A stretch of DNA of 6,698 nucleotides from Rhodoferax sp. UBA4409 (GTDB taxonomy: Bacteria; Pseudomonadota; Gammaproteobacteria; Burkholderiales; Burkholderiaceae_C): the NCBI GenBank assembly GCA_002390825.1, contig DGQR01000011.1, positions 1 through 6,698 of the forward strand. Reading direction: 5' to 3'. The position numbers and the translations under genes were made by a program. The notes under the pieces are model-generated. The model was not told the origin of the DNA, searched no databases, and saw only the letters and a program-made list of their open reading frames with translations. Below, in pieces: positions 1-6,698 of the stretch; the first letter of the stretch is position 1, and each line of letters opens with the position of its first letter.

Positions 1-2102
1 ATTTGCGCGGCCTCGGTCATCTCCAGCATGAAGGTGGACTGGGCGTTGGCCAAATCGTCCGCCGCGCCGATGCGGGTGTGGATAGCGTCGATCGGACCCA
101 GCCGGCAAGCCTGCGCGGGTATGTAGCTGCCTATGCTGGCCAGCAGCACGATGAGGGCCACCTGGCGCATGTAGGTCGATTTACCGCCCATGTTGGGCCC
201 GGTGATGACCTGCATGCGCTGTTTCATGCCCAGCCGGGTGTCGTTGGCAATGAAGTTGCGGCTACCGGAGGGGCCTGACTGGCCACTGAGCTCTGCCAAG
301 CGCGCTTGCACCACGGGGTGGCGGCCTTGGGTGATGTCGATGCAGGGCTCGGTCACAAACTGGGGAGCGTTCCAGTCCAACGTGAGGGATCTTTCTGTCA
401 ATGCGCACAGGGTGTCCAGTGCGGCGAGCGACTGGGCCACGGCGGTGAGGGCGGGGATGTGTGCTTGCAACTGGTCCAGCACCTGCTCGAACAGCCATTT
501 CTCGCGGGCCAGGGCGCGCTCTTGGGCGCTCAGCGCCTTGTCTTCAAAGGCCTTGAGCTCGGGGGTGATGAAGCGCTCGGCATTCTTCAGTGTCTGGCGG
601 CGGCGGTAGTCTTCGGGCACTTTGTCGACTTGCCCAGTGGTGACCTCGATATAAAAGCCGTGCACCTTGTTGAACTGCACCCGCAAATTGGCAATACCGG
701 TGCGGGCTTTTTCGCGGACTTCGAGGTCCAGCAAAAAAGCATCGCAGTTGGTCTGGATGGCTCGCAGTTCGTCCAACTCTGCGTCAAAGCCGTCGGCCAT
801 CACGCCACCGTCGCGCACCAGCGCAGCGGGCTCGGGGGCAATGGCGCGCCCCAGCAGGGCGATGGCATCGGCTGGTGGCTGAAGATGGCTGCAAATATGA
901 GCCAAATAGCCCTCTAGCCCACGTAGATTCTGCGCGAGTAGCTCTGTTTTTTGTAGCGTTTGCACCAGCGCCACCAGCTCGCGCGGGCGCACCTGGCGCA
1001 GTGCGATGCGGGCGGTGATGCGCTCTACGTCGGCGCAGCCTTTAAGCTGGCCACGCAGGGTTTGCCATAAATTAGACCGCAGGGTGGCAATCGCCAGCAG
1101 GCGGTGTTGCGCCTCGGTACGGTCGCGCAGGGGCTCCAGCAGCCAGCGTTTGAGCAAGCGGCTGCCCATGCCGGTCATGCAGGTGTCCAGCAGGCTGAAG
1201 AGGGTAGGGCTGTCTTCGCCACGCAGGGTCTGTACCAGCTCTAGGTTGCGGCGGGTGGTGGCGGGCAGGTCGATGAGCGCGTCGTCGCGCTGCACCTGCA
1301 CGCTGTGGATGTGCGTGAGCGCACGTCCTTGGGTGTGTTCGGCATAGCCGATCAGGGCGCCCGCTGCGGCATGGGCCAGGGCCAACTCTTGCGCGTTCCA
1401 GCTGGTGAGGCTAGCGGCTTGCAGCGCGTCCAGCAGCTTGCGCTGGCCCAATGCGCTGTCGAACTGCCATTCGGGGCGGGCGGTCAGGTAGACCGCCGTG
1501 CCGTGGCGCAGGCGCTTGATGCGGTCTTCAAAGGTGGTGGTGCAGCCCGCGCTGTAGGCCAGCTCGCTGGGGGCAATGCGGCTGACCCAGTCGGGCACTT
1601 CGTCGGGCGTGCATTCGGCCAGAAACACCACGCCCTGGGTGACAGACAACCACGCCAGGCCGCAGCGGTTGCGCGGGCCCTGGTGCACAGCCATCAGCAT
1701 GGACTCGGTTTTTTCGGACAGCAGCTCCGCGTCGGTGAGCGTGCCGGGGGTGACCACGCGCACCACTTTGCGCTCCACCGGGCCCTTGGTGGCACCCACC
1801 TCGCCGGTCTGCTCACAAATGGCTACCGACTCGCCGTGGCGGATCAGTTTGGCCAGGTACCCTTCCATCGAGTGGAATGGCACACCGGCCATGACTACCG
1901 GTTGCCCGGCAGATTGGCCACGGGTGGTGACGGTGATGTCCAGAATCCGGGCGGCCTTTTCGGCATCGTCATAGAACATCTCGTAAAAGTCACCCATGCG
2001 GTAGAAGAGCAGGGTGTCGGGATGGTCGGCTTTGAGCCCCAGATACTGCTGCATCATGGGGGTGTGCTGGTCGAGTGGAGCGGAGGCTGGGGGACGTGTC
2101 AC
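1..2102 (-). CDS. mutS: DNA mismatch repair protein MutS (C-terminus outside window)
   Basis: MutS recognises mispaired and looped-out bases and, as an ATP-dependent sliding clamp, recruits MutL to start strand repair in the cytosol. I read the frame from 2102 to the left edge: 700 codons with no in-frame stop. Visible landmarks are the HTPMMQQYL block (13-21), GDFYEMFYDDA with the mismatch-wedging Phe-x-Glu pair F39/E41, the clamp motif FNKVHGFYIEV (477-487), RHPVV (594-598), the Walker A loop GPNMGGKST (635-643, K641) and the signature loop GAADDLANAQSTFMLEMTE with S689. Walker B (DEIGRGTS), the helix-turn-helix and the dimer region lie beyond the edge, so roughly 150-200 residues are missing. 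The start is the GTG at 2102, the only ordinary start between the in-frame upstream stop and M16; M16 (ATG at 2057) is the alternative, but starting there would drop the conserved HTP. Neither has a clear Shine-Dalgarno sequence. Family assignment is certain; the exact start is not. Confidence 0.98.
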   Translation of the reverse strand, partial: MTRPPASAPLDQHTPMMQQYLGLKADHPDTLLFYRMGDFYEMFYDDAEKAARILDITVTTRGQSAGQPVVMAGVPFHSMEGYLAKLIRHGESVAICEQTGEVGATKGPVERKVVRVVTPGTLTDAELLSEKTESMLMAVHQGPRNRCGLAWLSVTQGVVFLAECTPDEVPDWVSRIAPSELAYSAGCTTTFEDRIKRLRHGTAVYLTARPEWQFDSALGQRKLLDALQAASLTSWNAQELALAHAAAGALIGYAEHTQGRALTHIHSVQVQRDDALIDLPATTRRNLELVQTLRGEDSPTLFSLLDTCMTGMGSRLLKRWLLEPLRDRTEAQHRLLAIATLRSNLWQTLRGQLKGCADVERITARIALRQVRPRELVALVQTLQKTELLAQNLRGLEGYLAHICSHLQPPADAIALLGRAIAPEPAALVRDGGVMADGFDAELDELRAIQTNCDAFLLDLEVREKARTGIANLRVQFNKVHGFYIEVTTGQVDKVPEDYRRRQTLKNAERFITPELKAFEDKALSAQERALAREKWLFEQVLDQLQAHIPALTAVAQSLAALDTLCALTERSLTLDWNAPQFVTEPCIDITQGRHPVVQARLAELSGQSGPSGSRNFIANDTRLGMKQRMQVITGPNMGGKSTYMRQVALIVLLASIGSYIPAQACRLGPIDAIHTRIGAADDLANAQSTFMLEMTEAAQ

Positions 2103-2140
2103 AGTAGGGGGGAAGGTAGTCAGGCGAGGGCGTGCTGCAC

Positions 2141-2170
2141 TTGGCGCAAGCCCGCTTCAGGCCCTATCAT
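2141..2170 (+). promoter_or_regulatory. Candidate sigma-70 promoter for the PAS-GGDEF-EAL operon
   Basis: A -35-like TTGGCG (2141-2146, 4 of 6 matches to TTGACA) and a -10-like TATCAT (2165-2170, 5 of 6 matches to TATAAT) are separated by 18 bp. It is the best-looking plus-strand promoter in the 100-bp gap. Transcription would begin near 2176-2178, inside the AAGGAGGT sequence, so transcripts from it would lose most of that ribosome-binding site and carry a leader of only about 25 nt before the GTG at 2203. Either this promoter is not the real one or the gene is translated without that site. Confidence 0.35.
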
Positions 2171-2171
2171 A
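2166..2171 (-). promoter_or_regulatory. Candidate -10 element for mutS
   Basis: On the minus strand the hexamer TATGAT (5 of 6 matches to TATAAT) lies about 64 bp upstream of the mutS GTG, which would give a 5' leader of about 57 nt. No good -35 sits at 16-18 bp; the 17-bp-spaced hexamer GTATCT matches TTGACA poorly, and there is no extended -10 TG. It overlaps the -10 of the opposing promoter candidate almost base for base. This is inference from consensus similarity only. Confidence 0.3.
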
Positions 2172-2178
2172 AGGAGGT
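2171..2178 (+). promoter_or_regulatory. Perfect Shine-Dalgarno sequence AAGGAGGT with misplaced start
   Basis: AAGGAGGT is fully complementary to the 16S rRNA 3' end. The first ATG, GTG or TTG in the downstream gene's frame is the GTG at 2203, 24 nt past the end of this site, too far for normal initiation. At the usual distance (about 5-9 nt) only a non-standard ATC (2184-2186) is found, in another frame. In the gene's own frame an ATA occurs at 2191, 12 nt away, and would add four residues before the GTG. The next upstream in-frame codon of note is the stop TAA at 2170-2172. Confidence 0.5.
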
Positions 2179-2202
2179 CACACATCAAAGATACCGCCTA
2201 CA

Positions 2203-5130
2203 GTGCAACCTCCTCCGGAATCTTCACCGTTTGATCCCGATGCTTCGGCTGCTGCCAACCATCCACCGCCAGTCGGTGTGGGGGCGGGTGTGTTTCACAT
2301 CATCTTCGAGTCCAGCCCGGAGGCCATTGCGCTGACACGGGTCCGCGATGGTGCCATCGTCCAGGTGAACCGCGAATGGGAGTCCATGACCGGGTATCGC
2401 CGCGAGGAGGTGGTGGGGCGCACCGCACTGGCATTGGGCCATTGGCTGCACCCTGAGCAGCGCACATCGATCTTTGGCGATCTGAAGCCCGGTGGCCGGG
2501 TGATGGACGTAGACGTGTCCCTGGTCATGAAGGACGGCTCCCCACGGGTAGTGAGACTGAATGCGACCATGCTGATGGAAGCGGGTGAGGCGTACATCCT
2601 GATTTACCTGCGCGATGTCACCGCTGACCTGTTGGCCCGCGAGGCGCTGAGGTCGGGTGAACTGGCGCTAGCCCATGCCAACACGGCGATGAACCGGCAG
2701 GTCAAGCTGCATGAGCTCACTGAGTCAGTGGCGCAAGTGGGCCATTGGGTGAACTACCCCGGAGACAAGACCGTCTACCTCTCCCCCGGTCTGGCCCAGA
2801 TTGCGGGCTTGGAGCAGGAGGCGGTTGTCACCATGGACATGTTGTGGGGGCGGGTGTTTCCGGAGGATTTGCCCGCGTTGCACCAAGCGCGCCATCGGAT
2901 GGACGGCGAGGTGGTGGAGTTCCGCTCTTCGGGTCCCGGAGGGCGGACGCTGTGGGCGCGTTCCCGCATGCACCGCCAAGTGGTGGACGGACAGGTGTTG
3001 GCTGACTTCGGGGTGGTTCAAGAGTTCACGCATGAGCGCGAAGCGCGCGACAGCCTCCAGAAACAGTTCGATTTCATTCACAAAATCACCAGTCGCGCGC
3101 CCGGCATGTTGTTTGAGTTCCAGCGTTTGCCGAACGGGCGGTTCAGCTTTCCATTCGTCAGCGATGCGGTCCGGCAATTCTTCGGTGTCACAGCGGAGGA
3201 GGCCCGTGCGGATTCCCGGCGCTTGATGTCGCGCATCCATCCACAAGATGTGAATCAGGTCATCAACACCACCCTGCATGCCACACAGACCATGCAGCCT
3301 TGGCAATGCGAGTTCAGGGCGCAGGTGCCCGGCGCGCCGCTGCGCTGGTTGTTGGGGACCTCGATCCCCGAAAAGCTGGCGGACGGCGCTGTGCTGTTCA
3401 CCGGGTCTATCACCGACATCACTTCGCAAAAGTTGGCCCTCGAAAAGCTTCAGGAGAGCGAAGAGCGGTTTCGCAGCCTTTCCAGCCTGTCTTCAGACTG
3501 GTACTGGGAGCAGGACGCCGAGTTGCGCTTCACCCGCATTGATGGCAATGGCGCCAATACGGACCGTTTGGCGCCGCAGTCGTCCATCGGTCGCACCCGC
3601 TGGGACTCCGGGGGGCAAGGGGTCAGCCCTTCTCAATGGCGGGCCCATATGAAGGCGCTCGAAGCCCGCCAAACCTTTCAAGATTTCGAGATGCAACGGG
3701 AGCTGTCAAACGGGCAGCTGATGTGGATATCGATCAGCGGAGCTCCTGTTTTTGACAGTCAGGGCCGGTTTTGCGGCTATCGCGGCACAGGGCGGGACAT
3801 TTCATCGAGAAAAGCCGCAGAGTCTGAAATCGAGCGCCTCGCTTTTTTTGATGCGCTCACAGGCCTGCCGAACCGGCGGATGCTCTTGGACCGGCTCGGA
3901 CTGGCCTTGTCTTCGAGCTACCGCAGCGGCCAGCACGGGGGCCTGCTGTTTATTGACCTCGACAATTTCAAGGTACTCAACGACACCCTCGGCCACCACA
4001 TGGGCGATTTGTTGCTCAAGCAAGTGGCCCAGCGTTTGCAAGAGTGCGTGCGCAGTGTCGATACCGTGGCCCGTCTCGGTGGCGACGAGTTCGTGGTCAT
4101 GTTGGAGGAGCTGCACACTGATGCCGCGATGGCTGCCACTGAGGCAGAAGCCGTCGCCAAGAAAGTGTTGCACACCCTGAACAAGCAGTTTGCGCTGGGC
4201 AACCACAACATGCATAGCTCGCCCAGCATCGGGGTTGCCATGTTTTGCGGGCACGCAGAAGGGATTGAGGAGCTGCTCAAGCGGGCGGATCTCGCCATGT
4301 ACCAGGCCAAAAATGCGGGTCGCAACACCGTGCGGTTTTTCGATCCGGCTATGCAGCTGGCAGCCTCCGCCCGTGCAGAGATGGAAGTCGACCTGCGCAA
4401 GGCCCTGCAAGAAGAGCAGTTGGTGCTGTACTACCAACCGGTGGTGACCGCTAACGGGGCCATCACCGGCGTCGAAGCCTTGGTGCGGTGGATGCACCCC
4501 GTCAAAGGCATGGTGTCGCCGGGTGAATTTATTCCGTTGGCAGAGCAGACAGGGCTCATACTCCCCTTGGGGCAATGGGTGCTAGAGGCAGCCTGTGCCC
4601 AGCTGGTGGCGTGGAGTGCGGATCCGCACACGCAGCGTTTAAGCGTGGCGGTGAACGTGAGCGCCAGGCAGTTCCGGCATCCCGATTTCTCGACCCATAT
4701 TCTTGATTTGTTGCGGACCAGCGGGGCGAATCCCTACCGCCTGAAGCTGGAACTCACTGAAAGCCTGCTCTTGACTGATTTTGAAGAAGCGGTTTTGAAG
4801 ATGAGCGAACTCCGGTCGATCGGGGTGAGCTTTTCACTCGATGACTTTGGCACGGGCTACTCCTCCCTGGCGTATTTGAAACGGCTGCCTTTGGATCAAC
4901 TCAAAATCGATCAGTCGTTTGTTCGCGATGTGTTGACCGACCCGAACGATGCTGCGATCGCGCGCACGATTTTGAGCCTTGCCAAAAGCATGGACCTCGG
5001 TGTGGTAGCGGAGGGCGTCGAAACAGCGGGCCAGCGCGACTTTTTGCTCGCGGCCGGGTGCCACGCGTTTCAGGGTTACTTTTTCGGCCGGCCAGTGCCT
5101 GTCGAACAACTGCAACTAAGGCCCTTGTAA
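2203..5130 (+). CDS. PAS(x4)-GGDEF-EAL c-di-GMP cyclase/phosphodiesterase
   Basis: This is a complete 975-residue protein predicted to make and/or degrade the second messenger cyclic di-GMP in response to signals sensed by PAS domains. No signal peptide or membrane segment is visible, so it should be cytosolic. Domain order: Pro/Ala-rich tail (1-30); PAS1 (about 31-142); helical linker; PAS2 (about 174-277, with GHW at 180-182); PAS3 (about 289-407); PAS4 (about 418-534, with SDWYWEQD); GGDEF (about 547-715); EAL (about 731-970). The GGDEF motif at 626-630 is intact and preceded by an RxxD inhibitory site (R617-D620). The EAL domain keeps E758 of EAL, N818, E850, D880/D881 (DDFGTGYS), K901, E937 and Q957, the set expected for metal binding and catalysis. 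Both activities are therefore possible; which dominates cannot be told from sequence. The PAS ligands are unknown. The GTG start is the first ordinary one in frame, but the strong ribosome-binding site at 2171-2178 is badly spaced. The stop overlaps the next gene's ATG. Confidence 0.97.
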   Translation: MQPPPESSPFDPDASAAANHPPPVGVGAGVFHIIFESSPEAIALTRVRDGAIVQVNREWESMTGYRREEVVGRTALALGHWLHPEQRTSIFGDLKPGGRVMDVDVSLVMKDGSPRVVRLNATMLMEAGEAYILIYLRDVTADLLAREALRSGELALAHANTAMNRQVKLHELTESVAQVGHWVNYPGDKTVYLSPGLAQIAGLEQEAVVTMDMLWGRVFPEDLPALHQARHRMDGEVVEFRSSGPGGRTLWARSRMHRQVVDGQVLADFGVVQEFTHEREARDSLQKQFDFIHKITSRAPGMLFEFQRLPNGRFSFPFVSDAVRQFFGVTAEEARADSRRLMSRIHPQDVNQVINTTLHATQTMQPWQCEFRAQVPGAPLRWLLGTSIPEKLADGAVLFTGSITDITSQKLALEKLQESEERFRSLSSLSSDWYWEQDAELRFTRIDGNGANTDRLAPQSSIGRTRWDSGGQGVSPSQWRAHMKALEARQTFQDFEMQRELSNGQLMWISISGAPVFDSQGRFCGYRGTGRDISSRKAAESEIERLAFFDALTGLPNRRMLLDRLGLALSSSYRSGQHGGLLFIDLDNFKVLNDTLGHHMGDLLLKQVAQRLQECVRSVDTVARLGGDEFVVMLEELHTDAAMAATEAEAVAKKVLHTLNKQFALGNHNMHSSPSIGVAMFCGHAEGIEELLKRADLAMYQAKNAGRNTVRFFDPAMQLAASARAEMEVDLRKALQEEQLVLYYQPVVTANGAITGVEALVRWMHPVKGMVSPGEFIPLAEQTGLILPLGQWVLEAACAQLVAWSADPHTQRLSVAVNVSARQFRHPDFSTHILDLLRTSGANPYRLKLELTESLLLTDFEEAVLKMSELRSIGVSFSLDDFGTGYSSLAYLKRLPLDQLKIDQSFVRDVLTDPNDAAIARTILSLAKSMDLGVVAEGVETAGQRDFLLAAGCHAFQGYFFGRPVPVEQLQLRPL
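5117..5121 (+). promoter_or_regulatory. Ribosome-binding site of the second PAS gene
   Basis: TAAGG lies within the last codons of the upstream gene, 8 nt before the ATG at 5130. The spacing is normal and the match moderate. Together with the TAATG stop/start overlap it supports this start and suggests translational coupling. Confidence 0.5.
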
Positions 5131-6698
5131 TGTCTGAAAACGCCGACTCCGGTGATGCGGTCCCCCTGACCGAGCTGGACGGCTTGCGCACGGCCAATGC
5201 GTCGCTGGAGCGAGTGAACCGCCGCCAGTTCGATATGTTGCAGGCGCTTTTTTTGCACAGCCCAGCCGCCATTTCTTTGCAAAGTGTCGAAGATGGCCGT
5301 TTTGTGGATGTCAATATCCAATGGCAGCGGTTGACGGGCTACTCGTGGGAGCAAGCGACCTCAAGCACTTCTCTGAGCTTGGGGTTCTGGCCGGATATCG
5401 AGTCCAGAAACCGTGCGCTGGCGGAGCTGGAGCAAGACCCCTCCCTATCCGGCGTGGAAATCAACTTCACCAACGCCCGCGGCGAAAACATGTTGCTGGA
5501 GTGGCGTGGCTCGGTCATGCAGATTGCGGGCGAGTCGTTCTTGCTGGCGTATTTGATCGACATCACCGCGCAGCGAGTGGCCCAAGAGGCCGTGGTCGAA
5601 GGCGAGCACGCCTTGCAGGAAGCCAATGACGACTTGCGCGGACAGGTGGAGTTGTACGAAGAAACCGAAAAACTGGCCCAAGCGGGCCATTGGATCGTGC
5701 CCCAAGGACATTCCATGCCGCGGTGGTCCCGGGGCCTGTTTCAGATGGCACGGATCCCATGGACTGAAAAGATAGGCCCTGATGTTTGGGAAACTGGCCT
5801 GCACAAAGATGACCGGGCGAGCTACCTCGCAGCGCGCGAGGCCATGGACGGCAGGTTGGCGGAATTCCGTTGGACTTGCCGCGACGGCGATGTGCGTTGG
5901 TGGCGCAGCCGGATGCACCGTTACCACCGTCAGGACGGGAGCTATGTGGATTTTGGTGTGGTCCAGGACTTCACCGAGGAGGCATTGGCCGAACAGGTGC
6001 TGCAGCAGCGTTTGGATGTGATTCAGCGCTTGACCAGCCGTTTGCCAGAGATGGTCTTTCAGTTCGAGATGTTCACCCGCGATAGCGGTCGCTTTGTGTT
6101 TGTGAGCGATGCGTGCAGTGACATTTTTGGCGTGACTCCGGAGGAGGCGCGTGCCAACCCCGCCAGCGTGTTCCGTTTAGTGCATAGCGATGACATCATC
6201 CAAACGCTGAAGTCCATGAACGCCGCGGCGTCCGACGCGACCACTTGGGCCCAGGAGTTCCGTATCCGCCGGCGGGATGGCACGGTGCGCAGCCTGTTCG
6301 GCAAAGCGATTGTTTTTCTGGAGCCCACGGGCCGCTTTAATGCGTATGGCTCTCTGACCGATGTGACTGAGCACAAGGCCTCGTTGGCGGTGCTTCAGGA
6401 GAGCGAAGCACGGTTTCGAGCATTGACGGAGCTCTCCTCCGATTGGTACTGGGAGCAGGATGCTGATCACCGCTTCATTCGTTTTGACGGCGCCTTGCAG
6501 GCCGGCAAGACCAAAACAGGGGAGCGGAATATCGGATTAACCCGATGGGATGCCGGTGCGATCAACATGACAGAAGCTGATTGGCAAGCCCATCGCGCCC
6601 TGCTGGATGCAAGGCTGCCTTTCTATGAGCTGGAGCTGTGTGACCACGATGCGGACGGTGTCGTGTTTTGGATCTCTGTCAGCGGCGCTCCCATTTTT
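5130..6698 (+). CDS. Multi-PAS signalling protein, tandem paralogue of upstream GGDEF-EAL gene (3' end outside window)
   Basis: 523 codons are visible with no stop before the right edge. The ATG at 5130 shares its A with the TAA of the preceding gene and has a TAAGG site 8 nt upstream. Domain order mirrors the neighbour: short polar N-terminus (1-33); PAS1 (about 34-147, FLHSPAAISLQSVEDG to LIDITAQ); helical linker (148-180); PAS2 (about 182-283, with GHW at 186-188 and FGVVQDFT); PAS3 (about 295-414, with FVSDAC and GVTPEEARA); PAS4 from about 424, with SDWYWEQD and WISVSGAPIF, cut at the edge. No signal peptide or membrane segment is seen. By analogy with the 975-residue neighbour the missing part (about 450 residues) should hold the rest of PAS4 plus GGDEF and EAL domains, but this is inference: an output domain is not visible, and a histidine kinase or a single-domain output cannot be excluded. 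The role is probably c-di-GMP control together with the upstream protein. Confidence 0.95.
   Translation, partial: MSENADSGDAVPLTELDGLRTANASLERVNRRQFDMLQALFLHSPAAISLQSVEDGRFVDVNIQWQRLTGYSWEQATSSTSLSLGFWPDIESRNRALAELEQDPSLSGVEINFTNARGENMLLEWRGSVMQIAGESFLLAYLIDITAQRVAQEAVVEGEHALQEANDDLRGQVELYEETEKLAQAGHWIVPQGHSMPRWSRGLFQMARIPWTEKIGPDVWETGLHKDDRASYLAAREAMDGRLAEFRWTCRDGDVRWWRSRMHRYHRQDGSYVDFGVVQDFTEEALAEQVLQQRLDVIQRLTSRLPEMVFQFEMFTRDSGRFVFVSDACSDIFGVTPEEARANPASVFRLVHSDDIIQTLKSMNAAASDATTWAQEFRIRRRDGTVRSLFGKAIVFLEPTGRFNAYGSLTDVTEHKASLAVLQESEARFRALTELSSDWYWEQDADHRFIRFDGALQAGKTKTGERNIGLTRWDAGAINMTEADWQAHRALLDARLPFYELELCDHDADGVVFWISVSGAPIF

Noticed and set aside
306..917. Plus-strand open frame of 203 codons within mutS
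   Set aside because: It is a phase-locked shadow of the mutS reading frame, which encodes conserved clamp and lever residues here.
1305..2234. Long open frame on the plus strand (309 codons) crossing the mutS start and the intergenic region
   Set aside because: It is antisense to clearly recognisable MutS, its translation is Gly/His/Ala-rich without any known motif, and GC-rich codon bias creates such open frames routinely.
2725..3429. Minus-strand open frame of 234 codons opposite the PAS2-PAS3 region
   Set aside because: The sense strand carries well-defined PAS domains continuous with GGDEF-EAL; the antisense translation shows no domain and no start-site signal.
3802..4575. Minus-strand open frame of 257 codons opposite the GGDEF domain
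   Set aside because: The sense strand encodes a textbook GGDEF domain. The antisense frame is explained by GC-rich third positions.
5100..5135. Possible terminator or promoter between the two signalling genes
   Set aside because: The genes overlap by one base; I see no inverted repeat with a T-run and no convincing -35/-10 pair, so the junction looks purely operonic.
1..6698. Mobile element, CRISPR array, tRNA or rRNA
   Set aside because: No terminal inverted repeats, transposase motifs, regularly spaced repeats or tRNA-like cloverleaf were seen, and coding sequence occupies all but about 100 bp.

Overview
The window is a GC-rich bacterial chromosome segment. It carries a divergent gene pair, mutS on the minus strand and a c-di-GMP signalling gene on the plus strand, followed by a second signalling gene that resembles the first. 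The MutS sequence style (a short N-terminal extension before the MMQQYL block), the strong G/C bias at third codon positions and the multi-PAS GGDEF-EAL architecture suggest a betaproteobacterium, probably of the Burkholderiales/Comamonadaceae (Rhodoferax-like) type. The genus is a guess from style, not a database match.

Layout. Positions 1-2102 (minus strand) hold the first 700 codons of mutS, cut at the left edge just after the ATPase signature loop. Positions 2103-2202 are a compact intergenic region of about 100 bp. It contains candidate back-to-back promoters whose -10 elements overlap, and a perfect Shine-Dalgarno sequence with no ordinary start codon at the proper distance. Positions 2203-5130 (plus strand) encode a complete 975-residue cytosolic protein with four PAS-type sensor domains, a GGDEF diguanylate cyclase domain and an EAL phosphodiesterase domain. 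All key residues of both enzymatic domains are present. Positions 5130-6698 (plus strand) hold the first 523 codons of a second gene whose start codon overlaps the stop codon of the first (TAATG). Its four PAS domains align in order with those of the upstream gene, so the two are tandem paralogues; the second is cut by the right edge inside its fourth PAS domain.

How the genes work together. The two plus-strand genes are almost certainly co-transcribed and probably translationally coupled, giving two related, possibly heterodimerising, c-di-GMP turnover proteins with diverged sensor modules. MutS is a housekeeping mismatch-repair protein with no evident functional tie to them beyond sharing the intergenic region. 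No mobile element, RNA gene, CRISPR array or terminator is visible. The most notable points are the tandem paralogue pair and the unusual translation and transcription start region at 2140-2205, not a wholly new system.
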